DNA of 64,000 nucleotides, taken from NCBI RefSeq assembly GCF_002813915.1, contig NZ_CP019335.1, positions 3,703,777-3,767,776 on the forward strand. Direction: 5' to 3'. Both the position numbers and the translations under genes were made by a program. Shown piece by piece: positions 7,074 through 16,346 of this stretch (within the stretch, counting starts at the first letter, position 1; each line of letters starts with the position of its first letter). The DNA is from Tenacibaculum sp. SZ-18. GTDB lineage: Bacteria > Bacteroidota > Bacteroidia > Flavobacteriales > Flavobacteriaceae. The notes below the pieces were generated by a model. That model saw nothing but the letters and a program-made list of their open reading frames with translations. It searched no databases and had not been told where the DNA came from.

Positions 7074-9749
7074 ATGAAGAAAATTACTTTATTATTTCTT
7101 TTCATTGCGGGTGCACTTTTTTCTCAACAAAAGAGAAACTGTCACTCCATGAATAATTTAGAATTTAGACAACAAAAAAACCCTGCCATCAAACAAAAAA
7201 TGATGGAAATTGAAAAGTTTACTCAGAATAAACTTTTACAAATGCAAAACCTTCAAAAAAAGGTAGATGGCGAAATTATTAAGATACCTGTAGTTGTACA
7301 TGTAATCTATAGTAATGCACAAGAGAACATTAGTGTTGCGCAAATTCAATCTCAAATTGATGTACTAAATGAAGACTTCAGAAGAACTAATTCCGATGCA
7401 AATAACAAATGGTCTCAAGCAGCAGATACTCAAATTGAGTTTGCATTAGCAGCTATTGATCCAAACGGAAATCCTAGTTCTGGTATAACAAGAAAAGCTT
7501 CTACTAGAACTTCTTGGGGAACTAACGATGCAATGAAAAGTACTGCACAAGGAGGTGTAAGTCCTTGGGACACTTCTGAATATTTAAACATGTGGGTTTG
7601 TAATATTGGAGGAGGAATTTTAGGATACGCACAATTTCCTGGTGGTAGTGCTGCAACAGATGGAGTGGTTATGAGTCCACAATATTTTGGAAGTTCAGAC
7701 AAAGGTTCTGGTTTTTATTTATCAGCTCCTTTTGATAAAGGTAGAACGACTACCCACGAGGTTGGACACTTTTTGAATTTACGTCACATTTGGGGTGATG
7801 GTGGATGTTCTGTTGACGATTTTGTTTCTGATACACCTACTTCTGATGCACCAAACTATGGGTGTGCGACAGGACATGTGTCATGTGGTTCCGAAGATAT
7901 GGTTGAGAACTTTATGGATTATTCTGATGATTCCTGTATGAATTTATATACAGTGGGACAAAAAAATAGAATGAGAGCTGTTTTAGAAGCTGGAGGAGTT
8001 AGAAGAAGTTTAGCTTTATCTGATAAGTTCTCTCCAGCAGTATGTAATGCAACTACACCAACTGGAGTTAATGTATCAGGAGTTTCATCTTCGGAAGCTA
8101 CTGTTTCTTGGAATGATGTTTCTGGAGCTACTTTTGATGTAAGATTCCGTCCCGTAGGAACTAGTTCTTGGACTGTAAATGCTGTTTCTGGAACATCAAT
8201 TACCTTATCGGGTTTATCTGCTTCAACACAATACCAAGTACAAGTAAGAAGTAAGTGTTCTTCAGGGAACTCTTCGTATAGTTCAACAGTTAATTTTACA
8301 ACTACTGAAGTACAGTTAAATTACTGTGATTCAAAAGGTAATAATGTAAACGATGAATATATTGGAAGAGTTGCTATTGGATCAATTAACAATACTTCTG
8401 GAAACGGAAATGGATATTCCGATTTTACTTCGCAGTCTACCTCTTTAGAAAAGTCAGCCTCTGCAAGTATTACAATTACACCTATCTGGACGGGTACTGT
8501 TTACAGCGAAGGTTATGCAGTATTTATTGATTATAATCAAGATGGAGATTTTACAGATAGTGGTGAAACAGTTTGGACGCAATCTGCTACACAAAATACA
8601 CCAGTTTCTGGATCATTCGCTATTCCTGCTGGAGCAACTGAAGGAGCAACAAGAATGCGTATATCTATGAAGTATAATGGAGTGCCTACTTCATGTGAAA
8701 CATTCTCTTACGGAGAAGTAGAGGATTATACAGTTGTAATTGTCGCTGCTGCGCCAGATACACAGGCGCCTTCTCAACCTTCAAATTTACAAGCTTCGGC
8801 CGTTACGCAAACTACGGCAACAGTAAGTTGGAATGCTTCTTCTGATAATGTAGGAGTTACAGGTTATGAGGTATTTAGAGGTTCTACTAGTTTAGGGACT
8901 ATAACTGGAACTTCAGCGAACTTAACAGGGTTATTGGCAAATACTTCTTACACAGTTTCAGTAAGAGCTAAAGATGCTGCAGGAAACCAATCAAATGCTG
9001 GATCAGTTACATTTACAACTTTAAGTAATCAAGTTTCATATTGTGCTTCAAGTGGAAATAGAGTTACTTACGAATGGATTGATAATGTAGAATTAGGAGG
9101 AATAGCAAATGCAACTGGACGTAATGGAGGATATGGAGATTTTACGGATCAAGTTGGAACATTGGCTCAAGGAAGTTCTAATACAATGATTGTAAGTGCT
9201 GGATTTAGAAGTACTGCATATACTGAATATTGGGCAGTTTGGATTGACTTCAATCAAGATGGAACATTCTCTGAGAGTGAAAAAGTAGTTTCTGGATCTT
9301 CTTCTAGTGCAAATAACTTATCTGCTACAGTAAATGTACCTTCAAATGCAGTACTAGGAAATACGAGAATGCGTGTATCTATGAAGTACAATGCAGCACA
9401 AACAGCTTGTGAAAACTTTGGAGATGGAGAAGTAGAAGATTATACAATCAATATTACAAGCTCGGCTCGTCAAGATTTAGTGTCGTCAGGTGCTGATGCA
9501 TTAGGAAATGAAGCTGCGATAGATTTATTAGCATTCCCTAACCCAACAACTAACTTTGTTCATGTGAAATTATCTAATAGAGCTGCTGAAATATCTTCAT
9601 ACAGTATTATGAATACAATCGGACAAACAGTTCAACAAGGCGAACTTACCAATGGAACAATTAACGTTTCTAATTTATCATTAGGAATGTACATTTTAGA
9701 GGTAAATGATGGTCAAAAATCATTTAAAACTAAATTATTGAAGAAATAA
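7074..9749 (+). CDS. T9SS-exported M43 (pappalysin/cytophagalysin-like) zinc metalloprotease
   Basis: The protein is 891 aa from ATG 7074, which begins a clear signal peptide (MKKITLLFLFIAGALFS). An upstream in-frame extension from 6954 would precede the signal peptide and the promoter box, so I reject it. The catalytic domain (about 65-320) contains HEVGHFLNLRH: zinc ligands His228, His232 and His238, and catalytic Glu229, followed by a Met-turn (NFMDYS). Then come FN3 (about 325-415), GEVED (about 420-555), FN3 (about 560-650), a second GEVED (about 655-795) and a type A sorting domain ending in KTKLLKK. The enzyme is probably an extracellular protease. The tail is closely related to that of the S8 protease upstream, which points to tandem module duplication. 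Confidence 0.92.
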   Translation: MKKITLLFLFIAGALFSQQKRNCHSMNNLEFRQQKNPAIKQKMMEIEKFTQNKLLQMQNLQKKVDGEIIKIPVVVHVIYSNAQENISVAQIQSQIDVLNEDFRRTNSDANNKWSQAADTQIEFALAAIDPNGNPSSGITRKASTRTSWGTNDAMKSTAQGGVSPWDTSEYLNMWVCNIGGGILGYAQFPGGSAATDGVVMSPQYFGSSDKGSGFYLSAPFDKGRTTTHEVGHFLNLRHIWGDGGCSVDDFVSDTPTSDAPNYGCATGHVSCGSEDMVENFMDYSDDSCMNLYTVGQKNRMRAVLEAGGVRRSLALSDKFSPAVCNATTPTGVNVSGVSSSEATVSWNDVSGATFDVRFRPVGTSSWTVNAVSGTSITLSGLSASTQYQVQVRSKCSSGNSSYSSTVNFTTTEVQLNYCDSKGNNVNDEYIGRVAIGSINNTSGNGNGYSDFTSQSTSLEKSASASITITPIWTGTVYSEGYAVFIDYNQDGDFTDSGETVWTQSATQNTPVSGSFAIPAGATEGATRMRISMKYNGVPTSCETFSYGEVEDYTVVIVAAAPDTQAPSQPSNLQASAVTQTTATVSWNASSDNVGVTGYEVFRGSTSLGTITGTSANLTGLLANTSYTVSVRAKDAAGNQSNAGSVTFTTLSNQVSYCASSGNRVTYEWIDNVELGGIANATGRNGGYGDFTDQVGTLAQGSSNTMIVSAGFRSTAYTEYWAVWIDFNQDGTFSESEKVVSGSSSSANNLSATVNVPSNAVLGNTRMRVSMKYNAAQTACENFGDGEVEDYTINITSSARQDLVSSGADALGNEAAIDLLAFPNPTTNFVHVKLSNRAAEISSYSIMNTIGQTVQQGELTNGTINVSNLSLGMYILEVNDGQKSFKTKLLKK
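8756..9749 (+). repeat. Direct repeat copy 2: FN3-GEVED-sorting-domain module
   Basis: This is the counterpart of 5786-6791. Spacing between copies is about 3 kb. Both copies end with a sorting domain containing GMYILEVNDGQK. Confidence 0.75.
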
Positions 9750-9778
9750 TAGATGTCCTTACCCTATTATTAACATTA

Positions 9779-9806
9779 AAAATCCGAGCAATTTGCTCGG
9801 ATTTTT
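9779..9806 (+). terminator. Intrinsic terminator after the metalloprotease gene
   Basis: The stem AAATCCGAGCA / TGCTCGGATTT has a 3-nt loop and is followed by T residues, 30 bp after the stop. The rest of 9807-10040 shows no gene. Confidence 0.85.
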
Positions 9807-10040
9807 AATTTTTTGGTGAATCCATCCATATAACTCAGTAATATATATTTATAATAAATATGTCAATTCGAGTGAAATTCTGAAAAGAATCATGGATTAT
9901 ATTCTTCATTAATCAAAATTGCTGTTCTCGTTGTAATTTTCAATTGAAACTAGTTCGAAATGAAAATTTCGATTATCATCAGCCTAATGTTCAACTCACT
10001 TTAATAGTTGATGTCAATAAAATATATCGCTCTTAAACAC

Positions 10041-10048
10041 TACCTTTG
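10041..10048 (+). promoter_or_regulatory. -7 box upstream of the ABC-F gene
   Basis: TACCTTTG fits TAnnTTTG and lies 27 nt before the ATG at 10076. There is no clear -33 TTG at the usual spacing. Confidence 0.4.
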
Positions 10049-10075
10049 TGTGCTTACATGCGCTAAAATTATATT

Positions 10076-11935
10076 ATGAATTACCTTACTGTTGAAAATA
10101 TTTCTAAAGCTTACGGAGAACGCGTTTTATTTGAAGACTTATCTTTTGGAATTAACAAAGATCAAAAGATTGCTTTTGTAGCGAAAAATGGCAGTGGTAA
10201 AACATCTATTTTAAATATTGTTGCAGGGAAAGATGTTCCAGATTCTGGACAAATTGTAAGTAGAAAAGGAATTCATATTGCGTACTTATCTCAAGAACAC
10301 CATTTTGATGTGAATAAATCGATTGAAGAAACTATTTTCGCAACAGAGAACAAGATTCTTCCGATTATTCAAAAGTACGAAGATGCCTTGCAAAATCCTG
10401 ATGATGCAGAAGCATATCAAGCAGCTTTTGATTTAATGGATCAACACAATGCATGGGATTTTGAAACACAATACAAACAAATTCTATCGAAGTTAAAATT
10501 AGATAAACTAAAGCAAAAGGTGGGAACACTTTCTGGTGGACAGAAAAAGCGTTTGGCGTTGGCAATTATTTTAATTAACAAACCAGATTTATTAATTCTT
10601 GATGAACCAACCAATCACTTGGATCTAGAAATGATTGAATGGTTAGAATCCTTTTTTGCTCGCGAAAAAATCACCCTTTTTATGGTTACGCACGATCGTT
10701 ACTTTTTAGAGCGTGTGTGTAATGAAATTATAGAATTAGATAATGGACAATTATACAAATACAAAGGAAACTACTCTTACTACCTGCAAAATAAAGAAGA
10801 ACGAAAAGCTTTAGAAGCGACTAATTTAAGCAAGGCGAAGAGCTTATATAAAAAAGAACTGGATTGGATGCGTCGTCAGCCAAAGGCACGTACTACCAAA
10901 TCAAAATCTAGAATTGATGATTTCTTCGAAATCAAAGCCAAAGCACATCAGCGCCGACAAGAACATGAAGTTCAGTTAGAAATTAACATGGAGCGTTTGG
11001 GAAGTAAGATTGTAGAGTTACATAAGTTGAGAAAATCTTTTGACGATAAAGTTATTTTAGATGGTTTCGAATATGTTTTTAAAAAAGGAGAGCGTATTGG
11101 TATCATTGGTAAAAATGGAACAGGTAAATCATCATTTTTAAATTTACTAACAGGACAAATTCCTGTTGATGGGGGAAAAATTGTAGTTGGTGAAACCGTA
11201 AAGTTTGGCTATTACACACAAAAAGGAATCAAGATAAAAGAAGGTCAGAAAGTCATTGAGGTGATTAAAGAATTTGGGGAAGAAATTCCGTTAACGAAAG
11301 GAAGAAGAATTTCTGCGGCGCAATTACTAGAACGTTTCTTATTTGATCGTAAAAAGCAATATGATTTTGTTGAAAAGTTAAGCGGAGGTGAGCAAAAGCG
11401 TTTGTATTTATGCGCGGTGTTGATACAAAACCCGAATTTTTTGATTTTAGATGAGCCCACCAACGATTTAGATGTGGTAACCCTAAATGTTTTAGAAAAC
11501 TTTTTGTTGGATTATCCTGGTAATTTAATGGTGGTTTCTCACGACCGTTATTTTATGGATAAAATTGTGGATTCTTTGTTTGTATTTAGGGGAAATGGAG
11601 TATTGGAGAACTTTCCTGGAAATTACTCTGATTTTAGAGCTTATGAAGATTCTAAAACCCCAGAACCTAAAATTGAAAAAACAGCTCCTTTAAAACGCGA
11701 AAAAACACCTCAGAAAGGAAAGTTAAGCTATAATGAGAAGCGTGAGTTTGGAATTTTAGAAATTGATATTGAAAAACTTCAAAAAAAGAAAACTGAAATA
11801 GAAGGGCAATTCGCTAACGGTAGCATTGCTACTGAAGACATTAACGACAAATCTGTAGAGCTTCAACAAATCATAGAAAACTTAGAAGCCAAAGAAGAAC
11901 GTTGGTTTGAATTGTCGATGAAAATGGAGGTGTAA
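10076..11935 (+). CDS. ABC-F family ATPase (Uup-like)
   Basis: The protein is 619 aa with two ABC domains and no membrane segments. Domain 1 has a Walker A AKNGSGKTS, signature LSGGQKKRLALA and Walker B LLILDEPTNHLD. Domain 2 has Walker A GKNGTGKSS, signature LSGGEQKRLYL and Walker B FLILDEPTNDLD. The interdomain linker (about 235-310) is highly charged. The last 85 residues form a Lys/Glu-rich coiled coil like the C-terminal domain of Uup, which binds DNA or ribosomes. ABC-F proteins act on the ribosome rather than in transport. A decayed copy of the last part of this gene lies at 14030-14410. Confidence 0.9.
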   Translation: MNYLTVENISKAYGERVLFEDLSFGINKDQKIAFVAKNGSGKTSILNIVAGKDVPDSGQIVSRKGIHIAYLSQEHHFDVNKSIEETIFATENKILPIIQKYEDALQNPDDAEAYQAAFDLMDQHNAWDFETQYKQILSKLKLDKLKQKVGTLSGGQKKRLALAIILINKPDLLILDEPTNHLDLEMIEWLESFFAREKITLFMVTHDRYFLERVCNEIIELDNGQLYKYKGNYSYYLQNKEERKALEATNLSKAKSLYKKELDWMRRQPKARTTKSKSRIDDFFEIKAKAHQRRQEHEVQLEINMERLGSKIVELHKLRKSFDDKVILDGFEYVFKKGERIGIIGKNGTGKSSFLNLLTGQIPVDGGKIVVGETVKFGYYTQKGIKIKEGQKVIEVIKEFGEEIPLTKGRRISAAQLLERFLFDRKKQYDFVEKLSGGEQKRLYLCAVLIQNPNFLILDEPTNDLDVVTLNVLENFLLDYPGNLMVVSHDRYFMDKIVDSLFVFRGNGVLENFPGNYSDFRAYEDSKTPEPKIEKTAPLKREKTPQKGKLSYNEKREFGILEIDIEKLQKKKTEIEGQFANGSIATEDINDKSVELQQIIENLEAKEERWFELSMKMEV

Positions 11936-11995
11936 AGTTAGACAAGATAATATTTATTGTCTTTAAACAGTTTCAAAGTGGAAATCATTAATATT

Positions 11996-12361
11996 TTACT
12001 TGTGTTTTTCTATCAGTTTTTCGACTTTTTGTAAATCAATTGGTTTTTTTAGAAAACTGATAAGTATTTTTTTCTTCAATAAATTTTGAATTTCAGAGGT
12101 GATGTCCATTCCTGAGAGTATAAAATATCTTTTCTCAGGAAATAAATTATAGGCTTTTTTGATGAAATCTACTCCACTTAATCCAGGCATTTTCATATCG
12201 CTAATCACTACAGCTATTTCCGGTTCTTTATCGAGTATTTTTAATCCGTTATCCCCATTTGAAGCGAGAATAACGTCATACTTTTCAGAGAAGATTATTT
12301 GAAATAAAAGTGTATTCATTTCTTCATCATCAACATATAATATTTTAGTTTTATTTATCAT
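11996..12361 (-). CDS. Single-domain response regulator
   Basis: The 121-aa protein consists only of a receiver (CheY-like) domain. It has acidic residues in YVDDEE (11-13), the phospho-acceptor Asp55 in VISDMKMPG, the Ser/Thr switch (FILSGMD) and the conserved Lys in FLKKPID. There is no DNA-binding or enzymatic output domain. It starts 6 nt after the histidine kinase stop and is surely in the same operon. It may act as a phosphate shuttle or through protein interaction; the target is unknown. Confidence 0.88.
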   Translation of the reverse strand: MINKTKILYVDDEEMNTLLFQIIFSEKYDVILASNGDNGLKILDKEPEIAVVISDMKMPGLSGVDFIKKAYNLFPEKRYFILSGMDITSEIQNLLKKKILISFLKKPIDLQKVEKLIEKHK

Positions 12362-12367
12362 TTTCTT

Positions 12368-13699
12368 TTAATAGGGTAGTACAATTGATACTTTGGTTCC
12401 ATCTTTTTGTGAGGAATTTATATCGAATTTACCCATGTGTTTTTTGATGATTTCAAGAGAAATAGACAAACCTAAACCCGTTCCTTTTCCTGGAGGCTTT
12501 GTTGTAAAAAAAGGGTCGGTAATCCGATTTAGTATTTCTTTATCAATTCCTTTACCATTATCTATAATATCGATATTTACACTGTTTTTATCTAAGTATG
12601 TATTAATAGTTATTTGTCCATCTTTGTCAAAAGAATCGAGAGCATTAGATAAAACATTTAAAAACACTTGATGAAGCTTACCTGAATTTCCTTTAATTAG
12701 TATTTTTTCAGCAGCATACATTTTAATAATATCAACTTTATGCTTTATTTTATTCTCTAACATTGTCAAACTATTATTTAATGCTCCATGTATATCACAA
12801 ATTTCGTCCATGCGATCATTGTCTCTACTAAACAAACTTAAACTTGTAACTATACTAGATATTCTTTTTACACCCTCGTTAAGAATTTTTAAAAGATTAT
12901 CAGTTTTTTCTTTTTCATTACTTGAGTAACAACTAAAGTAGTTCATTAGCCCTATATACGACCCTTTTATGTAGTTTAATGGGTTATTGATTTCATGAGC
13001 AACTCCAGAAGTCAATATTCCTAAAGAAGCCATTTTTTCTGACTGAATTAATTTTGACTGAGTTGTCTTTAAATTTTGTATTGTTTGTGATAATTTTTGA
13101 TTTGACAATTCTAGTTCATTATTTTTCAAGTTTAATAGCTTGGTTCGTTCTTCAACCTTAATCTCTAGCATTTTTTTATGATTTTGAAGAGTAGCATATA
13201 GTTTTAAGTGCTCCAGCTCTGCACTTGCTCTTGATGCAAATATTAGTAGTATCGATTCAATTCCGAAAGTATCATCAATTTCATTTTCGTACAAACAAAC
13301 TAAAATTCCCGTTGGTTCTTTTTTAGAATTGTACAAAGGAACCCCAACGTAGGCTTCAATACTCATATCTATGAGGAGTTGATCTTTTGGAAATAATTTT
13401 GTTATATTTTTTGCATATGAACAGGCTGCTCTACCTATAACATTTTCACATGGAGTATCTTTTAATTCGTAAACGAAATTATCTAATAACCCATTTTTAT
13501 TAACCAATGAAATGGTTTGAATTGTAGACTGATCTTTAGAAAGTTCTCCAATAAATGTATAATCAGCTCCCAAAGCTTCATTTAATCTCGATACAATCTT
13601 TTCAAAAAAAAGATCTCCAAGATTATACAAATCTCCAGAAACCGTGTCATTAATTAATTCTAATTGCTTTTTTAGTTTTGAGAATTCTAATGTTTTCAT
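12368..13699 (-). CDS. GAF-domain sensor histidine kinase
   Basis: The protein is 443 aa. An N-terminal GAF-like sensor domain (about 20-165) is followed by a coiled coil (about 168-225), a HisKA dimerisation domain with phospho-accepting His235 in GVAHEINNPLNY, and an ATPase domain with N box (FLNVLSNALDS), G1 (DNGKGID), and G2 (GKGTGLGLSIS). No transmembrane segment is seen, so the sensor is probably cytoplasmic. Its cognate receiver follows immediately. The pair sits between the intact ABC-F gene and a decayed duplicate of that gene's 3' end. Confidence 0.9.
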   Translation of the reverse strand: MKTLEFSKLKKQLELINDTVSGDLYNLGDLFFEKIVSRLNEALGADYTFIGELSKDQSTIQTISLVNKNGLLDNFVYELKDTPCENVIGRAACSYAKNITKLFPKDQLLIDMSIEAYVGVPLYNSKKEPTGILVCLYENEIDDTFGIESILLIFASRASAELEHLKLYATLQNHKKMLEIKVEERTKLLNLKNNELELSNQKLSQTIQNLKTTQSKLIQSEKMASLGILTSGVAHEINNPLNYIKGSYIGLMNYFSCYSSNEKEKTDNLLKILNEGVKRISSIVTSLSLFSRDNDRMDEICDIHGALNNSLTMLENKIKHKVDIIKMYAAEKILIKGNSGKLHQVFLNVLSNALDSFDKDGQITINTYLDKNSVNIDIIDNGKGIDKEILNRITDPFFTTKPPGKGTGLGLSISLEIIKKHMGKFDINSSQKDGTKVSIVLPY

Positions 13700-14029
13700 A
13701 CGTTTGGAATTTAAAAAATCTAATATTTCAACACAATTTGGAACAGCACCTCTTTGATAGCGATAATTACAATTATTTTTTTTGAGTTATTGAGTCTAAG
13801 TGTATTTTATGTTTCAGTTTCTGAACTCAATAAAAGTGAATCTTAAATATGCAACTACTAGCTGCTTATTAGGATATGTATACCATTTATATGTCGATCT
13901 GAATTTATTTTTGAAAATGCAATTTTAATAATTGAATATACTAATGTAACCTAGTCTATTTCCTCTCAAGATACGAAAAAAAGGAAAAGAATCTAGAATT
14001 AACTACATTACCTTTTAATTATTGTATAA
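13700..14029. other. Intergenic stretch, no gene seen
   Basis: This is AT-rich sequence upstream of the histidine kinase. I see no open frame with protein-like composition, no tRNA and no strong hairpin. Confidence 0.5.
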
Positions 14030-14410
14030 GAATAGAGAAGTTTAGAGGTGTTAAACAAAAGCGTTTTTACGTGTATGTGGTCTTCATATAAAACTCGAGT
14101 TTCTTTATTTATTGAGCGTATGAAAATTCTAAAACCTCAGAAACTAAGGCTGAAAAGAAAGAGACTATAAAGCGGGAATAAAAACGTCAAAAAGGAAAGT
14201 TACACTAAATTAAGAGGTGTGAGCGTGGAATTTTTATAATTGATATTGAATAACTTTAAAAGAAGAAAAGTGATATAGAAGTACAAGGCACTAATGATAA
14301 TATTGCTCTAGAAGCGATTAATGACAAATTTGTAGAGCTCCAACAAATTATTGAAGACCTGTAAACTCAAGATGAGATTTGGTTTGAGTTGTCGATGAAA
14401 ATGGATGAAA
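14030..14410 (+). pseudogene. Decayed fragment of an ABC-F gene 3' end
   Basis: The sequence aligns by eye with the end of the ABC-F gene. CAAAAGCGTTT at 14055 matches 11393 onward, the alignment runs to the region matching 11460, then jumps by about 180 bp (deletion) to TATGAAAATTCTAAAACC (compare 11641 onward). It continues to GAGTTGTCGATGAAAATGGA at 14387, which equals the last codons of the intact gene apart from one base. Stop codons (GGAATAA, GAATAA, CTGTAA) interrupt it throughout. It is on the same strand as the intact gene and about 2.1 kb downstream of it. It is a remnant without function as a protein. Confidence 0.8.
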
Positions 14411-14477
14411 AAAGACACTGGCTGATTCTTTTGAAATCCTGTGGTTGGAAACTAATCGGTTGGTATTTATAGCCATT

Positions 14478-14721
14478 TTATTTACTAAATTTTCCGTTTT
14501 TTAATTCTAGTTTTATTCTCTTGCTAGTAGATTCAAAAAATCCAATGTAATCAATGTATTTAAATTTATTAAAACTAATTTAGTTTTGGTCGAAGACTAT
14601 TATATCTCGTATTATAGTCTGGGTTCGTTAAGTTATCAAAATCTAATATTAATTCTAACTCAATTTTTTCAAAGTTCACATTTTTTGAAAACAAGGAATT
14701 TCAGAAGTAAACATATATCAT
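14478..14721 (-). pseudogene. Remnant of an unrecognised small gene
   Basis: Two protein-like segments lie in different frames on the minus strand. The first contains VNFEKIELELILDFDNLTNP and continues through DYNTRYNSLRPKLN. The second reads ISFNKFKYIDYIGFFESTSK and ends RIKLELKNGKFSK followed by TAA at 14478. A frameshift separates them, and a TGA interrupts the N-terminal part. I do not recognise the family. The codon-like order of both parts suggests a recently broken gene. Confidence 0.4.
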
Positions 14722-14849
14722 AAAATTGATGATGTTATGTTCATTGTGTTTTGTAAGCTTTATCGATTAAATCGCTATTATTTTAATACAGTGTTAGCTG
14801 GTGTTATTTTCAAAATTAAAATTCATAATTATAATATATGGTTGGTTTT

Positions 14850-15734
14850 TTACTGTTTGTAATTTGGATCATGGTCATCGATTATTTGTTTTGCAATTTC
14901 ATGTAAGTTAGTATTAAAAATTGTTTTATAAGTATCGGTGTTCAAAACAACATTATATATACTACTTAACCATATAAGTCCACCTGTTTCGCGAACTATA
15001 TCTCCTTGATGACCTTTCGCATCAGTGAATATTGAAGTTGCTCTTGGTCCAGTCATTGTAATATCGTCCAAAAGTTGATTATCTAGATGCATTTGATATA
15101 AATTAAATGTAGCCCATCCAGTTGGTATGGTAAATATTTTAGTAGAAGGAAATTCGATGCGCAATTGGTTTACAATTTCGATATGTAAAATTTCATTAAT
15201 ATAAAAATCATACATTTCTTGTATAGAGCTAAATCCATTATCTGCTGCAAATGTATCCCAATCTGGTCGGGTTCCATTTGGATCACCATTCGGAAAGTCA
15301 AATGGTGCTAAGGAAATAAAAATGGTTATATCAGGATTGTTTTGCAAAGCATATTCTATCCAAGCTTTAAATCCTTCGATCGGATTGTCAGAATTATGAC
15401 CGCTTGTCATTCCGAAATAATCGACATTTCCTTGGTCAAGGGTTGACTTGATTAAACTGTGCTCTGAACTACTTGAATCGTTCCAGAAATTGATAGCATT
15501 TCCATTTTCGCCACCACGAAATACAGTTGTACTATTATGATTTACAAAACCAGCATCAATTGCTATTTCATCAAGTTTTTCAGCATAAGGTCTGAAAAAG
15601 CTATTCCCAATAAGTAGCATATTATACCCTTGTGTTTCTGGTGTTTCTTGAGTTTCCTCTATTTGATTGTCGTCTTTACTGCAAGAAAGAAACATTAACA
15701 ATACAGCAGCTATCAAGTATTTAAATTTTCTCAT
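14850..15734 (-). CDS. Predicted SGNH/GDSL-like lipoprotein
   Basis: The protein is 294 aa. It has a lipoprotein signal peptide with lipobox Cys18 (LLMFLSCSKDD) and a low-complexity Glu/Thr linker. Then comes MLLIGNSFF, resembling block I of SGNH/DUF4886-type hydrolases (G-N-S). Near the C-terminus TDAKGHQGD provides a possible Asp-x-x-His-like pair. These suggest an envelope-anchored esterase-like fold, but the substrate is unknown and the family call is tentative. It is flanked on both sides by gene remnants and has no operon partners. Confidence 0.6.
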   Translation of the reverse strand: MRKFKYLIAAVLLMFLSCSKDDNQIEETQETPETQGYNMLLIGNSFFRPYAEKLDEIAIDAGFVNHNSTTVFRGGENGNAINFWNDSSSSEHSLIKSTLDQGNVDYFGMTSGHNSDNPIEGFKAWIEYALQNNPDITIFISLAPFDFPNGDPNGTRPDWDTFAADNGFSSIQEMYDFYINEILHIEIVNQLRIEFPSTKIFTIPTGWATFNLYQMHLDNQLLDDITMTGPRATSIFTDAKGHQGDIVRETGGLIWLSSIYNVVLNTDTYKTIFNTNLHEIAKQIIDDHDPNYKQ

Positions 15735-15893
15735 GTTATTTACCTTTTTCTTTTTAGACTGATATTTTCATAATTGGTTTAATTACAGCTAACTGTTAAT
15801 GTAAGATGTGGCTTATATGAAGAGAATATTGTATTCAAATTAAATTAAAAGACACCTAATTTTTATCTCAATTCTTTGTAGGTATTAGTTGAT

Positions 15894-16346
15894 TTATATT
15901 TTTTCGGTTAATTCTTTCAGTAATATTTTTTCCAAAATGAACTTTTGTTTCGGTTCAATAACAACGAATTTCCAATCAGAGGTTCTATTTTCTGAAATTC
16001 CAAATGCAATTTTGATCGAATTTCATAGAATTCAGTTTCCTCATTAAGTTTTATATTTCCAGAACCAAAAGTTTTTTCTAATTGTAGTTTTGTTAAATTT
16101 CTTGTCAATTCATTCTGTACTCCGTCTTCGCTTTCCTCAATATTGTAGAATTTCATTTTTATATCATGCGAATTACTTATTTCAGAATCATATTTTTCCT
16201 CAGCCTTTTTTGGTTCTAATTAAACAATATCTTTTTGTTTGAAGTTATAAATCCGGATTATTAGTGAAGTCTTTGTTTCAGTTTTTAGTAGTTTATCCAA
16301 AAGTCAAATTTGAAATGAAAATCAGTAAAATAAGTATTCTTTTCGT
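15894..16346 (-). pseudogene. Decayed gene for a small exported protein
   Basis: Reading the minus strand across frames recovers a signal-peptide-like start (KRILILLIFISNLTFG, with ACG at 16346 where ATG would be expected). It continues with LLKTETKTSLIIRIYNFKQK, a TAA, LEPKKAEEKYDSEISNSHD, MKFYNIEESEDGVQNELTRN, and NLTKLQLEKTFGSGNIKLNE. After a frameshift it ends with GISENRTSDWKFVVIEPKQK and FILEKILLKELTEKI followed by TAA. At least two stops or frameshifts and a lost start codon show that it is broken. The family is not recognised. The 79-codon ATG frame at 15917-16156 is only part of it. Confidence 0.55.

Noticed and set aside
15917..16156. 79-codon ORF as a complete gene
   Set aside because: Protein-like sequence continues beyond it on both sides in other frames; it is part of a decayed gene.
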